Shown: piece by piece, positions 15,408-22,200 of the stretch
Numbering within the stretch: the first letter of the stretch is position 1
How the letters are laid out: the number at the start of each line of letters is the position of its first letter
Assembly: GCA_002435785.1 (NCBI GenBank)
Contig: DIUC01000085.1
Coordinates: 45,585-70,550 of the forward strand
DNA length: 24,966 nucleotides
Direction: 5' to 3'
Source: Saprospiraceae bacterium UBA6168
Lineage (GTDB): Bacteria; Bacteroidota; Bacteroidia; Chitinophagales; Saprospiraceae
Position numbers and translations under genes: made by a program
The notes under the pieces: generated by a model
Told to the model about the DNA's origin: nothing
Database searches by the model: none
What the model saw: only the letters and a program-made list of their open reading frames with translations

Positions 15408-15800
15408 ATGTTTTGTCCAAAATGTGGTTCTCAAAACAGCGAAACGGCTGCTTTCTGTGTAAGCTGTGGCGCTACGCTAAAACCCACTGGCACTACTGGT
15501 GGCAATGCCTTCGGCTCCACTCCCCCGCCGCCACCTCCCCCGCCCCCAGGCGGCAACTATGGCGGCAATTTCGGTGGTACCCCGAATGGCGACCCCGGTG
15601 CTGACACGATCATGAAAATCGTGTCATTTTGCTTTCCCATCGTGGGCCTGGTCCTCTACTTCGTTTGGAAAAACGAAAAGCCAAAATCCGCCAAAGATGT
15701 CTGCACCTTTGCTGCGATTGGGTTTGGTGTTGGCATTGTACTTTACATCATCATGGCGGTGCTCGGCCTCGCCGCAGGTGCGGTCGGTGGCGGGTATTAA
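15408..15800 (+). CDS. Zinc-ribbon membrane protein
   Basis: This 130-residue protein opens with a double CxxC zinc ribbon, FCPKCGSQNSETAAFCVSCG (residues 2-21). A low-complexity Gly/Pro/Asn linker with a run of nine prolines spans about residues 25-63. Two hydrophobic segments follow: IMKIVSFCFPIVGLVLYFVW, then FAAIGFGVGIVLYIIMAVLG. The soluble zinc ribbon is therefore tethered to the inner membrane by a hairpin. The ATG at 15408 begins the ribbon directly. It is the last gene of the EAD11-like/DUF2085 unit and is followed by a terminator at 15829-15869. The neighbouring M48-like protein ends with a similar ribbon. Such proteins are common in Bacteroidota and mostly have no assigned function. 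Confidence 0.85.
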   Translation: MFCPKCGSQNSETAAFCVSCGATLKPTGTTGGNAFGSTPPPPPPPPPGGNYGGNFGGTPNGDPGADTIMKIVSFCFPIVGLVLYFVWKNEKPKSAKDVCTFAAIGFGVGIVLYIIMAVLGLAAGAVGGGY

Positions 15801-15828
15801 ATTTCAACGACAACTTGTACAAAGTAAT

Positions 15829-15869
15829 GCATTCCAAAGTCCAACTGGCTCTGGAATGCTTGCTTTTTT
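15829..15869 (+). terminator. Terminator between zinc-ribbon and M48-like genes
   Basis: GCATTCCA (15829-15836) and TGGAATGC (15852-15859) form a perfect 8-bp stem, followed by TTGCTTTTTT. It includes the in-frame ATG at 15827, which argues that the M48-like gene starts at 15878 instead. Confidence 0.7.
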
Positions 15870-15877
15870 ACCATAAA

Positions 15878-16807
15878 ATGAAACTCACCAAAATCAACGG
15901 CCTCAACCCAGAAGAGTACCTGCACCCCTTCGATGCCAAGGCGCTCCATGCCCTGCAAAACACGAAGGGCATGGACACGATGGTGAAAAAGCTCTACGAA
16001 TGGGGCCTTGAGACCTACCTCAAGCAGCAGTTCCTCGGCAGCAGCCTCAAGCTCACCCAGTCCAACTTCCCGGATGTGTACGACATCTTCGAGACTGCCT
16101 GCGACATCCTCGACTTTAAGGGTAGGCCCCAGCTTTACGTCATGCGGGAGGGGTTCTTCGACTGCGTGTCGTGCGGGGTGGACCAGACCATCATCGTCAT
16201 CGGTACGGATGCGCTGGAGAAGTTCACGGAGGCCGAACTGCTCTTCGTTTTTGGGCGGGAAATCGGGCATATCCAGTGCCGCCACGTGCTGTACATGGAG
16301 CTGGGACAGGTGATGCCGGTGCTTATGGACGCCCTCTCCTCTGCCACGATGGGCCTCGGCGGGCTGCTCTCGGCGGGTATCCAACTCGCCCTCGTCGAGT
16401 GGCTCCAGTGCGCCCAATACACCGCCGACCGGGCGGGCATACTCGCCTGCCAGGACGTGACGGTGGCCTGCACCGCCCTCATCAAGGCCGCTGGCCTGCC
16501 AATGAAGTACGACGCAACCCTGGTGCTGGACGACTTCAAGACCCAAGCCATTGAGTTTCAGGGCGGACAAAAGAACATGTTCCTCAAGTTCTCGAAATAT
16601 GCCACTCAAAACAAAGGTTGGGAAATCGCACGTGCCAACCAGTTTTTCCGCTGGACGGAATCTGGTGAGTACCGGAATATTTTGGAGCGCAAAACAGCCT
16701 TTGCCCCGCCGCCGCCCGGTGCCATCAACTTCTGCCCAAGCTGCGGTGCCCGCTTGACGGCCGGTGCGGTTTTTTGCACGAATTGTGGGACGAAGGTGGG
16801 AGGATAG
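15878..16807 (+). CDS. M48-family metallopeptidase-like protein with degraded active site and C-terminal zinc ribbon
   Basis: This 309-residue protein has the layout of M48 (Ste24/HtpX-like) peptidases: LNPEEYLHPFDAKALHALQN near the N-terminus, GRPQLYVMREGFF, then the helix that normally carries HExxH. That motif reads LLFVFGREIGHIQCRH, so the first zinc-binding His is Arg. Later LQCAQYTADRAGILACQD has Gln where the third zinc ligand Glu is expected. Two lost ligands suggest a catalytically dead protein, perhaps a binding or regulatory factor. The segment LGQVMPVLMDALSS...LGGLLSAGIQLALV is hydrophobic. The C-terminus (about 286-305) is a double CxxC ribbon, INFCPSCGARL...FCTNCG. The start at 15878 (MKLTKINGL) is chosen over 15827, which lies in the terminator stem. 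It may work with the preceding zinc-ribbon operon. Confidence 0.85.
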   Translation: MKLTKINGLNPEEYLHPFDAKALHALQNTKGMDTMVKKLYEWGLETYLKQQFLGSSLKLTQSNFPDVYDIFETACDILDFKGRPQLYVMREGFFDCVSCGVDQTIIVIGTDALEKFTEAELLFVFGREIGHIQCRHVLYMELGQVMPVLMDALSSATMGLGGLLSAGIQLALVEWLQCAQYTADRAGILACQDVTVACTALIKAAGLPMKYDATLVLDDFKTQAIEFQGGQKNMFLKFSKYATQNKGWEIARANQFFRWTESGEYRNILERKTAFAPPPPGAINFCPSCGARLTAGAVFCTNCGTKVGG

Positions 16808-16812
16808 GATTG

Positions 16813-16894
16813 GAAAGCCCGAAGGGATTTCTAAGCCTGAATGGATAGAGCAGTTGGTGAAACAGCTTAGAAATCCCTCATTCTTCAGGCTTTC
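16813..16894. repeat. Long imperfect inverted repeat between convergent genes
   Basis: The left arm (16813-16835) and right arm (16866-16894) match as inverted copies. AGGGATTTCTAAG pairs perfectly with CTTAGAAATCCCT, and GAAAGCC...GAAG pairs with CTTC...GGCTTTC, with five extra bases in the right arm. It fills the 96-base gap between the M48-like gene and the beta-helix gene and could act as a bidirectional terminator, although it lacks a long T run. Confidence 0.7.
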
Positions 16895-16903
16895 TAATCT
16901 GTT

Positions 16904-19111
16904 TCACTCCCCCACCCGCCGCCACCGGAAATCCAGTGTCCCGAACCCGCCCCCATCGAAATGCTCCACCTCCAGCTTGTGGTTGCCACCGAGCCGCACC
17001 CGCACCTCGTCCACCGCAGGCTCGTGGATGTCCCAGCGGTCAATCAGCAGCTTGCCGTCGAGGAAAAGCTTCACCCCGTCGTCGCTGGTCAATTCGATGA
17101 CGTAATCCCCCGGCTCGATGTCGAATTCAGTCTCGGCGAAGGTGGCAAACTTGTCCTCGGCTACGCCCTCGGCGGGGCTGCCCCACCAGGCAAAGTAGAG
17201 GTCGTCGGTGGTTTTGGTCGCCTTCGGCGGTGCAGTTTTTAGGTTTTTGAAAGCGGTGTAAGTGGTGAGCGGGTCGGTAGTATTGTCGTAGTTGTACCAG
17301 CGTACTTGCCAGTCTAATTTCTTCTCGAAGCGGCGGAAGGTGAAGCGGTAGGGGACATCGGCGGGGTGGTGGTTGCCGAACTGGTCGGTGAAGGCTGGGC
17401 CAGTGTACTCGAATTCGAGGAGGAGGTCGGTGGCGTTGGGGAGTTTTTTTGCCTCTCGGCCTTTTACATATGCAAAGCCTTTGTAGTTTATTATTTTAAA
17501 AACTCCTCCCGTTGGCCCGTAGGTCGCAACCCACATCATTGAATCATTGGCGGAAAGCAAAAAAGCCGCTGGATATTGGTGATTATAAGGGCCCCATTCA
17601 TTCATTAATATGCTCCATCGGTTTTTAAACCCCTCGTGTTTAAGTCCAGTCTTCATCCCATCTGGCATTTTTTCAACCTTGTATTCTGCTGAAACAAAGG
17701 AGGATAGCTTGCCCAATTTCTCATTTATAGTTGGATTTAAGGGCTTAAATCTTTCTGCATCATGCCAGCCTGTATCGCCCGCCACCTGATTTTTTTCAAA
17801 ATAAAAATCTTCGTTGGGCTTTTCCACCACTAACAGTTTTTCAAAACCAGCAAATGCGTTACCATCGTTAATGGTAATATTCTTAGAAGCGCTGATTTTC
17901 AAGGGATTGCGAACTCCTGCGAAAATATTGTGGCTAATTTGGCAATCCCTGCTTCGGGTGTCACGTTTAATGGCATAACCCCAGTCGGAGGGCTGGCTTG
18001 CTCTTGCCCATAATTGAATTCCAACGGTATCCCCGGTTAACATATTTGCAATAATATGATTGTCTTGTCCATGTTCAATGGCTATGCCAGTGCGGCAATT
18101 ATTTATCCAATTGCCTATAATCTTTGATTCATAGCTGTACCCTCCCCATATCCCATGAGTACAGTCATCAATTAAGTTGTTGATTATTTTATTCCTACTA
18201 AACGTCACCTCAATCCCATTCGTCGGTGCATACGAGAAGTCATTTGAATAAATCAAATTGTCGTTACACCCGCCCTCTCCCGTATCCATTGTTGTCTGCC
18301 CTGCCCAAAGGAAAAAACCATCGCCAGAATGTGTCGCCGAGTTGTAGGCGAACACGTTCTCGTTGCATTGCTCAAACACAAGGATGCCCGCCGAATCCTG
18401 TCCCCGTTGGTAGAAGCCGTGGGAGTATCCCCGCACGTTGAAATCGAGGGGGTTGTGCATCACCCGGTTGCGGCTGCTGCGGTACATCCCGATGCCGAGG
18501 CCAGAGTTGAAGTGAAAGTTGTTGTTGTAGAAAAGGCCGTCATTGCAGCCTGTGAGCAGCAGGCCGTTCATACCCTGCGTGACAGTGCAGCCCCTGACGA
18601 GGACGTTTGGGCAGTTTTTGAGGTAAATACCTGCCCCATAGCGTAGCCATTCGTCTTTGTCGTTTTGGTGAAAAGAGAGCCAGTCGCTAAAGTCCTCCCG
18701 CTCCCGTATGCTGCGGAGGCGGGGTCGCCAATTGTAGCTCAGGTTGCAGTCGAGGAGACGGAGGCTGTCCACGCCCTCAGCGAAAATGGCGACCTTGAAG
18801 CCGAGCAGGGTTGCGTTTTTCAGCGTAATGTTTTTGCCTTTTATGAGGATGCCAGTGCCGATGAACTGGTCAGGAAATGATTTTCCATAACCTCCGTTTA
18901 TCACCGCCCCGTTGAAGTCCACGATGATGTTTTCGCCCTCGATGGTGAGGACTTGGCGCAGGCTGTCGAATGCGCTCAACAAAAAAGTGTCTTTTTTGAG
19001 CGTGACGGATTGGGTGATGGTCGTGCCTACGGTGGGCACAAGGTTTTGCTGGCTCTTGCAGGCGGTCAAAACCAGTAAGCAGGCCAAGAAAACGAAGCTA
19101 TGTTTTTTCAT
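16904..19111 (-). CDS. Right-handed beta-helix lipoprotein with PA14-like C-terminus
   Basis: This 735-residue envelope protein has a lipoprotein signal (FVFLACLLVLTACKSQ) with the lipobox LTAC, so Cys18 is the probable lipidation site. No acidic cluster follows the Cys, which argues against the surface-export signal known from Bacteroidota lipoproteins. Residues about 50-420 form parallel beta-helix repeats with NosD/CASH-like rungs such as GIYLKNCPNVLVRGCTV, GIEVTFSRNKIINN and GIAIEHGQDNHIIANM. The middle region (about 450-630) is unassigned. The last 90 residues (YFAWWGSPAEGVAEDKFATF...ELTSDDGVKLFLDGKLLIDRW) resemble a PA14 carbohydrate-binding domain. This architecture suggests polysaccharide binding or cleavage (lyase or epimerase), but I cannot assign an activity or catalytic residues. 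The ATG at 19111 begins the signal peptide (MKKHSFVF). Confidence 0.87.
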   Translation of the reverse strand: MKKHSFVFLACLLVLTACKSQQNLVPTVGTTITQSVTLKKDTFLLSAFDSLRQVLTIEGENIIVDFNGAVINGGYGKSFPDQFIGTGILIKGKNITLKNATLLGFKVAIFAEGVDSLRLLDCNLSYNWRPRLRSIREREDFSDWLSFHQNDKDEWLRYGAGIYLKNCPNVLVRGCTVTQGMNGLLLTGCNDGLFYNNNFHFNSGLGIGMYRSSRNRVMHNPLDFNVRGYSHGFYQRGQDSAGILVFEQCNENVFAYNSATHSGDGFFLWAGQTTMDTGEGGCNDNLIYSNDFSYAPTNGIEVTFSRNKIINNLIDDCTHGIWGGYSYESKIIGNWINNCRTGIAIEHGQDNHIIANMLTGDTVGIQLWARASQPSDWGYAIKRDTRSRDCQISHNIFAGVRNPLKISASKNITINDGNAFAGFEKLLVVEKPNEDFYFEKNQVAGDTGWHDAERFKPLNPTINEKLGKLSSFVSAEYKVEKMPDGMKTGLKHEGFKNRWSILMNEWGPYNHQYPAAFLLSANDSMMWVATYGPTGGVFKIINYKGFAYVKGREAKKLPNATDLLLEFEYTGPAFTDQFGNHHPADVPYRFTFRRFEKKLDWQVRWYNYDNTTDPLTTYTAFKNLKTAPPKATKTTDDLYFAWWGSPAEGVAEDKFATFAETEFDIEPGDYVIELTSDDGVKLFLDGKLLIDRWDIHEPAVDEVRVRLGGNHKLEVEHFDGGGFGTLDFRWRRVGE

Positions 19112-19241
19112 GGTGAAAATTTGACGACAAGTTAGGGCTTGTCTGGAATTTCAAGGATAAATGACCAGGGTATATTCTGCTCCCAAAACAGCGGGGGTTC
19201 CCCGATTTTCCCGTCCTTTGCGCCAGCAAAAGCAACGCAAC

Positions 19242-20057
19242 ATGTTGAAACAACTCACCAGTCCGCAAAACCCGCTGATAAAAAACATCGCCGTGCTCGG
19301 TGCCAAGGCCCGTGACCGACGGGAGCAGGGCCTGTTTGTGGCTGAAGGATTGCGGGAGGTGGAGCTGGCACTGCGCAGTGGTTTCGAGGCGGAGGTGGTG
19401 CTGTTCGAGGAGGCCGTCACGCCGTTTTCCATCGTTGAAAAACTATTGAAAAATGCCGTCAGCCAGCCTACGGAACTGATTGCCACCAACACCCAAGTTT
19501 TTGAAAAAATCGCCTACCGAACGGGCGTGCCCAATGTGGTGGCTGTTTTCAAGATGAAAACCACCTCCCTCGCCGACCTATCCCTCTCCGATAACCCACT
19601 GCTCCTCATCATGGAAAGCGTGGAGAAGCCCGGCAACCTCGGGGCCATGCTCCGCACCGCCGATGCTGCCGGGGTGGACGCCGTGCTCGTTTGTGACCCG
19701 CACACCGACATCTTCAACCCGAACGCTATCCGGGCGAGCTTGGGGGCGATTTTTACCGTGCCAGTGGTAGCACTTCCGTCGGAGGAGGCGGCCGCATTTT
19801 TGCGGAGCAACAACATAAAAATCATGGCTACGTGGCTGGAGGCTGCCAGTTCGCTGTACGCCACCGATTTGCGCCAGCCGCTTGCCTTCGTGCTGGGCGC
19901 TGAGGCGACGGGCATTTCAAAGTTTTGGGTGGAGCAGGCCGACGAGCGCATCATCATCCCGATGTCCGGGCAGGTGGACTCCCTGAACGTATCGGCCTCG
20001 GCGGCCATCGTGCTGTTCGAGGCGGTGAGGCAGAGAGGGATGAGGGACGAGGGATGA
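19242..20057 (+). CDS. TrmH/SpoU family RNA methyltransferase
   Basis: This 271-residue protein is a SPOUT-class SAM-dependent 2'-O-ribose methyltransferase. The N-terminal substrate-binding region (LTSPQNPLIKNIAVLGAKAR... LFVAEGLREVELAL) is followed by the SpoU catalytic domain. Motif 1 is MESVEKPGNLGAMLRTADAA, with Asn and Arg conserved. Then come INPNA-type FNPNAIRASLGAIFTVPV, FVLGAEATGIS and motif 3, IIIPMSGQVDSLNVSASAAI. Whether it modifies rRNA (RlmB-like) or tRNA is not decidable. The start at 19242 (MLKQLTSPQN) fits the family; the frame runs upstream to 19161. The C-terminal residues RGMRDEG and the stop codon are encoded by a heptamer repeat array (20037-20071), so the natural C-terminus was probably overwritten by that array. 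It lies upstream of ribE but is separated from it by 419 bases. Confidence 0.92.
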   Translation: MLKQLTSPQNPLIKNIAVLGAKARDRREQGLFVAEGLREVELALRSGFEAEVVLFEEAVTPFSIVEKLLKNAVSQPTELIATNTQVFEKIAYRTGVPNVVAVFKMKTTSLADLSLSDNPLLLIMESVEKPGNLGAMLRTADAAGVDAVLVCDPHTDIFNPNAIRASLGAIFTVPVVALPSEEAAAFLRSNNIKIMATWLEAASSLYATDLRQPLAFVLGAEATGISKFWVEQADERIIIPMSGQVDSLNVSASAAIVLFEAVRQRGMRDEG

Positions 20058-20111
20058 GGGATGAGGGATGCGAAGGCAGAGACATACCTCCAGACCTCAG
20101 ACCTCAGACCT
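20037..20111. repeat. 7-base tandem arrays GGGATGA and CAGACCT
   Basis: 20037-20071 contains five units: GGGATGA, GGGACGA, GGGATGA, GGGATGA, GGGATGC. 20091-20111 contains three perfect CAGACCT units, whose reverse complement is a rotation of GGTCTGA, two bases different from GGGATGA. The first array covers the stop codon (20055-20057) of the methyltransferase gene. Confidence 0.88.
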
Positions 20112-20168
20112 TTCAACTTCTACTGTCATTTGCCAATCATCTACGCATTTGTGCGGCTGGTATATGCG

Positions 20169-20201
20169 TTTCCCCAAATCGGATAAAGCCAACTACATTT
20201 G
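20169..20201 (+). promoter_or_regulatory. Promoter upstream of a possible small RNA
   Basis: TTTC (20169-20172), one mismatch from TTTG, is separated by 21 bases from TACATTTG (20194-20201), an exact TAnnTTTG match. The predicted start is near 20207. Confidence 0.45.
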
Positions 20202-20206
20202 TATTG

Positions 20207-20284
20207 TAAATAAATTTTTCTGTATTTCTTAGCGAATGAATGTGAATGGAGGACGCTGAAAGCAGTGTCCTCCATTTTTTTTTT
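20207..20284 (+). ncRNA. Candidate small RNA of about 80 bases, or short leader with attenuator
   Basis: The interval begins about 6 bases after a consensus -7 element and ends in a strong intrinsic terminator. I see no ORF of meaningful length in it, only a seven-codon one (20236-20259, MNVNGGR) whose stop lies inside the terminator stem. The start is approximate. It does not match FMN riboswitch, 6S or tmRNA signatures that I can recall. It could be a free small RNA, or an attenuated leader of ribE, whose start is 193 bases further on. Confidence 0.4.
20246..20284 (+). terminator. Strong intrinsic terminator
   Basis: ATGGAGGACGCTG (20246-20258) pairs with CAGTGTCCTCCAT (13 bp, one wobble) around AAAG and is followed by ten T residues. 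It lies in the 419-base gap between the methyltransferase gene and ribE, with no large ORF between the gene and the terminator. Confidence 0.92.
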
Positions 20285-20317
20285 GCCCAAAATTGAACGA
20301 CCCAACCTACACAAAAG

Positions 20318-20361
20318 CAATGGGCGTTGCCCATTGTTGGTGTATTTCGCCCTTAGAGGGC
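20318..20361. repeat. REP-like element with two adjacent hairpins
   Basis: The first hairpin is CAATGGGC-GTT-GCCCATTG (20318-20336), with outer bases TACAC/GTGTA also partly pairing. Twelve bases later comes GCCCT-TAG-AGGGC (20349-20361). I recall very similar paired hairpins, with GCCCATTG followed by a TATTTCGCCC stretch, scattered between genes in Bacteroidota and related phyla. There is no transposase here. Confidence 0.55.
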
Positions 20362-20382
20362 TTCCACTTTCCTACGAATTGA

Positions 20383-20390
20383 TAAATTTG
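20383..20390 (+). promoter_or_regulatory. Possible -7 element of ribE
   Basis: TAAATTTG fits TAnnTTTG exactly and lies 87 bases before the ATG. There is no TTTG at the expected -33 distance, so support is weak. Confidence 0.25.
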
Positions 20391-20434
20391 CAACTTTCCT
20401 AATCGAGGCAATTGCGGAGGCTTCCAAGTTATTC

Positions 20435-20474
20435 CACACTGACTGCCCACTGCCAACTGTCTAACTGCCAACTC
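20435..20474. repeat. 7-base array ACTGCCA upstream of ribE
   Basis: Units read ACTGCCC (20442), ACTGCCA (20449), ACTGTCT (20456), one extra A, ACTGCCA (20464), ACTC, preceded by a degenerate ACACTGA. It ends two bases before the ribE start codon and has no inverted partner. Confidence 0.75.
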
Positions 20475-20476
20475 AA

Positions 20477-21100
20477 ATGTTTACTGGAATCATCGAAGCC
20501 TTCGGGCAAGTCGCCGACATCGAGCTGGAGGGCACCAACGCCCACCTCCTCATCGAATCACCCATTTCTGACGAACTGAAGATTGACCAAAGCGTGTCGC
20601 ACAACGGCGTCTGCCTGACAGTGGTGGAGGTGGGGCACGGCAAGCACCGGGTCACTGCCGTGGATGAAACTTTGCGGCGCAGCAACCTTGGCCAGCTTCA
20701 TATCGGCAGCCTCGTCAACCTGGAGCGGGCCATGCTGGCCAATGCCCGCTTGGACGGCCACATCGTGCAAGGGCATGTGGACGTGACAGCAGTTTGCACG
20801 GATGCACAGGACTTAGATGGTAGCTGGGTTTACAGTTTCGAGCACCCTTTTCAGCCGGAGTACCTGCTGGTGGACAAAGGCTCCATCTGCGTAAACGGAG
20901 TGAGCCTGACGGTAGTTAAGCCAACCAATTCCAATAAGAAAGGTGTTTTTTCGGTGTCCATCATCCCTTTCACGTTTGAGCATACGAATTTTAAAAACTT
21001 GAAAATTGGCGACTCCGTCAACTTGGAGTTCGATGTGATAGGGAAGTACGTGGCCAAGCACTTGGCGCTATATGCTACGGGATTTCACCAGCCGATTTAG
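20477..21100 (+). CDS. ribE: Riboflavin synthase, alpha subunit
   Basis: This 207-residue cytoplasmic enzyme dismutates two 6,7-dimethyl-8-ribityllumazine molecules into riboflavin and a pyrimidine. Two homologous lumazine-binding barrels are visible. The first runs from MFTGIIEAFGQV with SVSHNGVCLTVVEVG (about 35-52). The second begins at ARLDGHIVQGHVDVTAVC (about 92-109) and contains GSICVNGVSLTVVKP. MFTGIIE and the GHIVQGHVD motif are diagnostic. The length is normal and the ATG is fixed by the conserved N-terminus. The gene stands apart from other rib genes. I see no FMN riboswitch in the upstream gap. A short hairpin (CCGACC-GAA-GGTTGG, 21105-21119) without a T run separates it from the convergent acyltransferase gene. 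Confidence 0.97.
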   Translation: MFTGIIEAFGQVADIELEGTNAHLLIESPISDELKIDQSVSHNGVCLTVVEVGHGKHRVTAVDETLRRSNLGQLHIGSLVNLERAMLANARLDGHIVQGHVDVTAVCTDAQDLDGSWVYSFEHPFQPEYLLVDKGSICVNGVSLTVVKPTNSNKKGVFSVSIIPFTFEHTNFKNLKIGDSVNLEFDVIGKYVAKHLALYATGFHQPI

Positions 21101-21129
21101 CATTCCGACCGAAGGTTGGTGGCATGCTC

Positions 21130-22104
21130 TCATTCCATCAGCCAGCGGACAGGCTTGGGAAACGTGTTTTTCTTGACCTGCAAATAGGGCACTGGCCGGG
21201 TGCCAAATCCTCGGAAAAAATGTTCCACCGGCTCCAGCATCGAGCCTTCAAAGTCAATGAACCGCACCGACGGCACCGCCGATTCGACGCTCCGCCAGAT
21301 GGCCAGCGGCATTCCGCCCTGCTGCCCGAACCTGCTATCCATTGCCGTGAAAAGGTAGATGATTTTGTGCTGGAACTGTAAGTAAACCAGCCCGGCGTGG
21401 AGCAGCCCGCCAGCGTCACGCACTTCCAGCGCCGTGCCTATTTTTTGCTGGCGCAATGCGGCCCAGAGCTTTTTCAGCAGGGCCTCGTCCAGCGGATAGG
21501 CACTGCGGGTGGCTGCCAAGCTCACGATGCCTTCGATGTTTTCAACGGGATGGGCAGTCAGTCCGCTTTTTACTGCCTTATTAATATAGGTGCGGGTTCG
21601 TTCTTCAAAATTCTTGAAAATCGCCAACTTATCCTCGTGATTGTCAAGCCAGTATGAGTAGCGGGTGTGCAGCTCGTACCCCGCCCAATGGAAGGGCAGC
21701 GGGTAGTCAAATTCCGGAGCAAACTTCACGTTGAAAACCTTGACCTCGCTGGGCAGTGCTTCCACAATGGCCTTGACCAGCCTTTTTTTCAGTGCGAAAG
21801 TCAGGGTGGCGTTCTTCTTTTCTATTTCCCCAAAAAAAATGCCGACGTACTGGCATAACGGGGGATTGAACACATAGTGGACACCATATTTTTGGGAGAT
21901 CTTCAGCGGAAGGGCGGCGAGCATTTGATCCTTATCCTTCACGACGATGGCCTTCCAGCCGGGCCAAACCACGTCCAAGTACCAAGTGCAGCCGTAAGGC
22001 GCAGCCTGTGGGGAGCGTGTGATGAAGTCGTCCCAAACCGTATCTTCGATTTGGTCTCGTTCAATTACCTCGGTCTTATAGCCAGATTGGTGGTTGGTCT
22101 GCAT
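21130..22104 (-). CDS. FemAB/GNAT-like acyltransferase
   Basis: This 324-residue protein looks like a cytoplasmic acyltransferase of the FemABX/GNAT-6 type. The N-terminal half has WDDFITRSPQAAPYGCTWYL (typical of a FemAB-type substrate-binding start), GWKAIVVKDKDQMLAALPLK and YVFNPPLCQYVGIFF. The second half has FEERTRTYINKAVKSGLTAH, which matches the conserved helix before the acyl-CoA or aminoacyl-tRNA site. It continues with TALEVRDAGGLLHAGLVYLQ, IYLFTAMDSRFGQQGG and VRFIDFEGSMLEPVEHFFRG. Homologues act on peptidoglycan peptides or other acceptors; the acceptor here is unknown. The start is uncertain: 22104 (MQTNHQSGYKTEVIE) is preferred, and the frame extends to 22173. It converges on ribE. 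Confidence 0.8.
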   Translation of the reverse strand: MQTNHQSGYKTEVIERDQIEDTVWDDFITRSPQAAPYGCTWYLDVVWPGWKAIVVKDKDQMLAALPLKISQKYGVHYVFNPPLCQYVGIFFGEIEKKNATLTFALKKRLVKAIVEALPSEVKVFNVKFAPEFDYPLPFHWAGYELHTRYSYWLDNHEDKLAIFKNFEERTRTYINKAVKSGLTAHPVENIEGIVSLAATRSAYPLDEALLKKLWAALRQQKIGTALEVRDAGGLLHAGLVYLQFQHKIIYLFTAMDSRFGQQGGMPLAIWRSVESAVPSVRFIDFEGSMLEPVEHFFRGFGTRPVPYLQVKKNTFPKPVRWLME

Positions 22105-22200
22105 GGTGGTGGCGAAGTTGGCTACAATGTTAGGAAGGAAAAGTCGGTTTGGCGGCGCTTTTAGGCTTTCCAAGGTTCAAGGCATGGAAAGCATCGCACA

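Noticed and set aside
15827..15877. Upstream ATG start for the M48-like protein
   Set aside because: The ATG at 15827 touches a terminator stem whose T run would separate it from the rest of the gene, and the added residues do not resemble the family.
20058..20476. FMN riboswitch before ribE
   Set aside because: I looked for the conserved AGGGT...GGGGCAGGGT-type core and did not find it; only the terminator, REP-like hairpins and a heptamer array are present.
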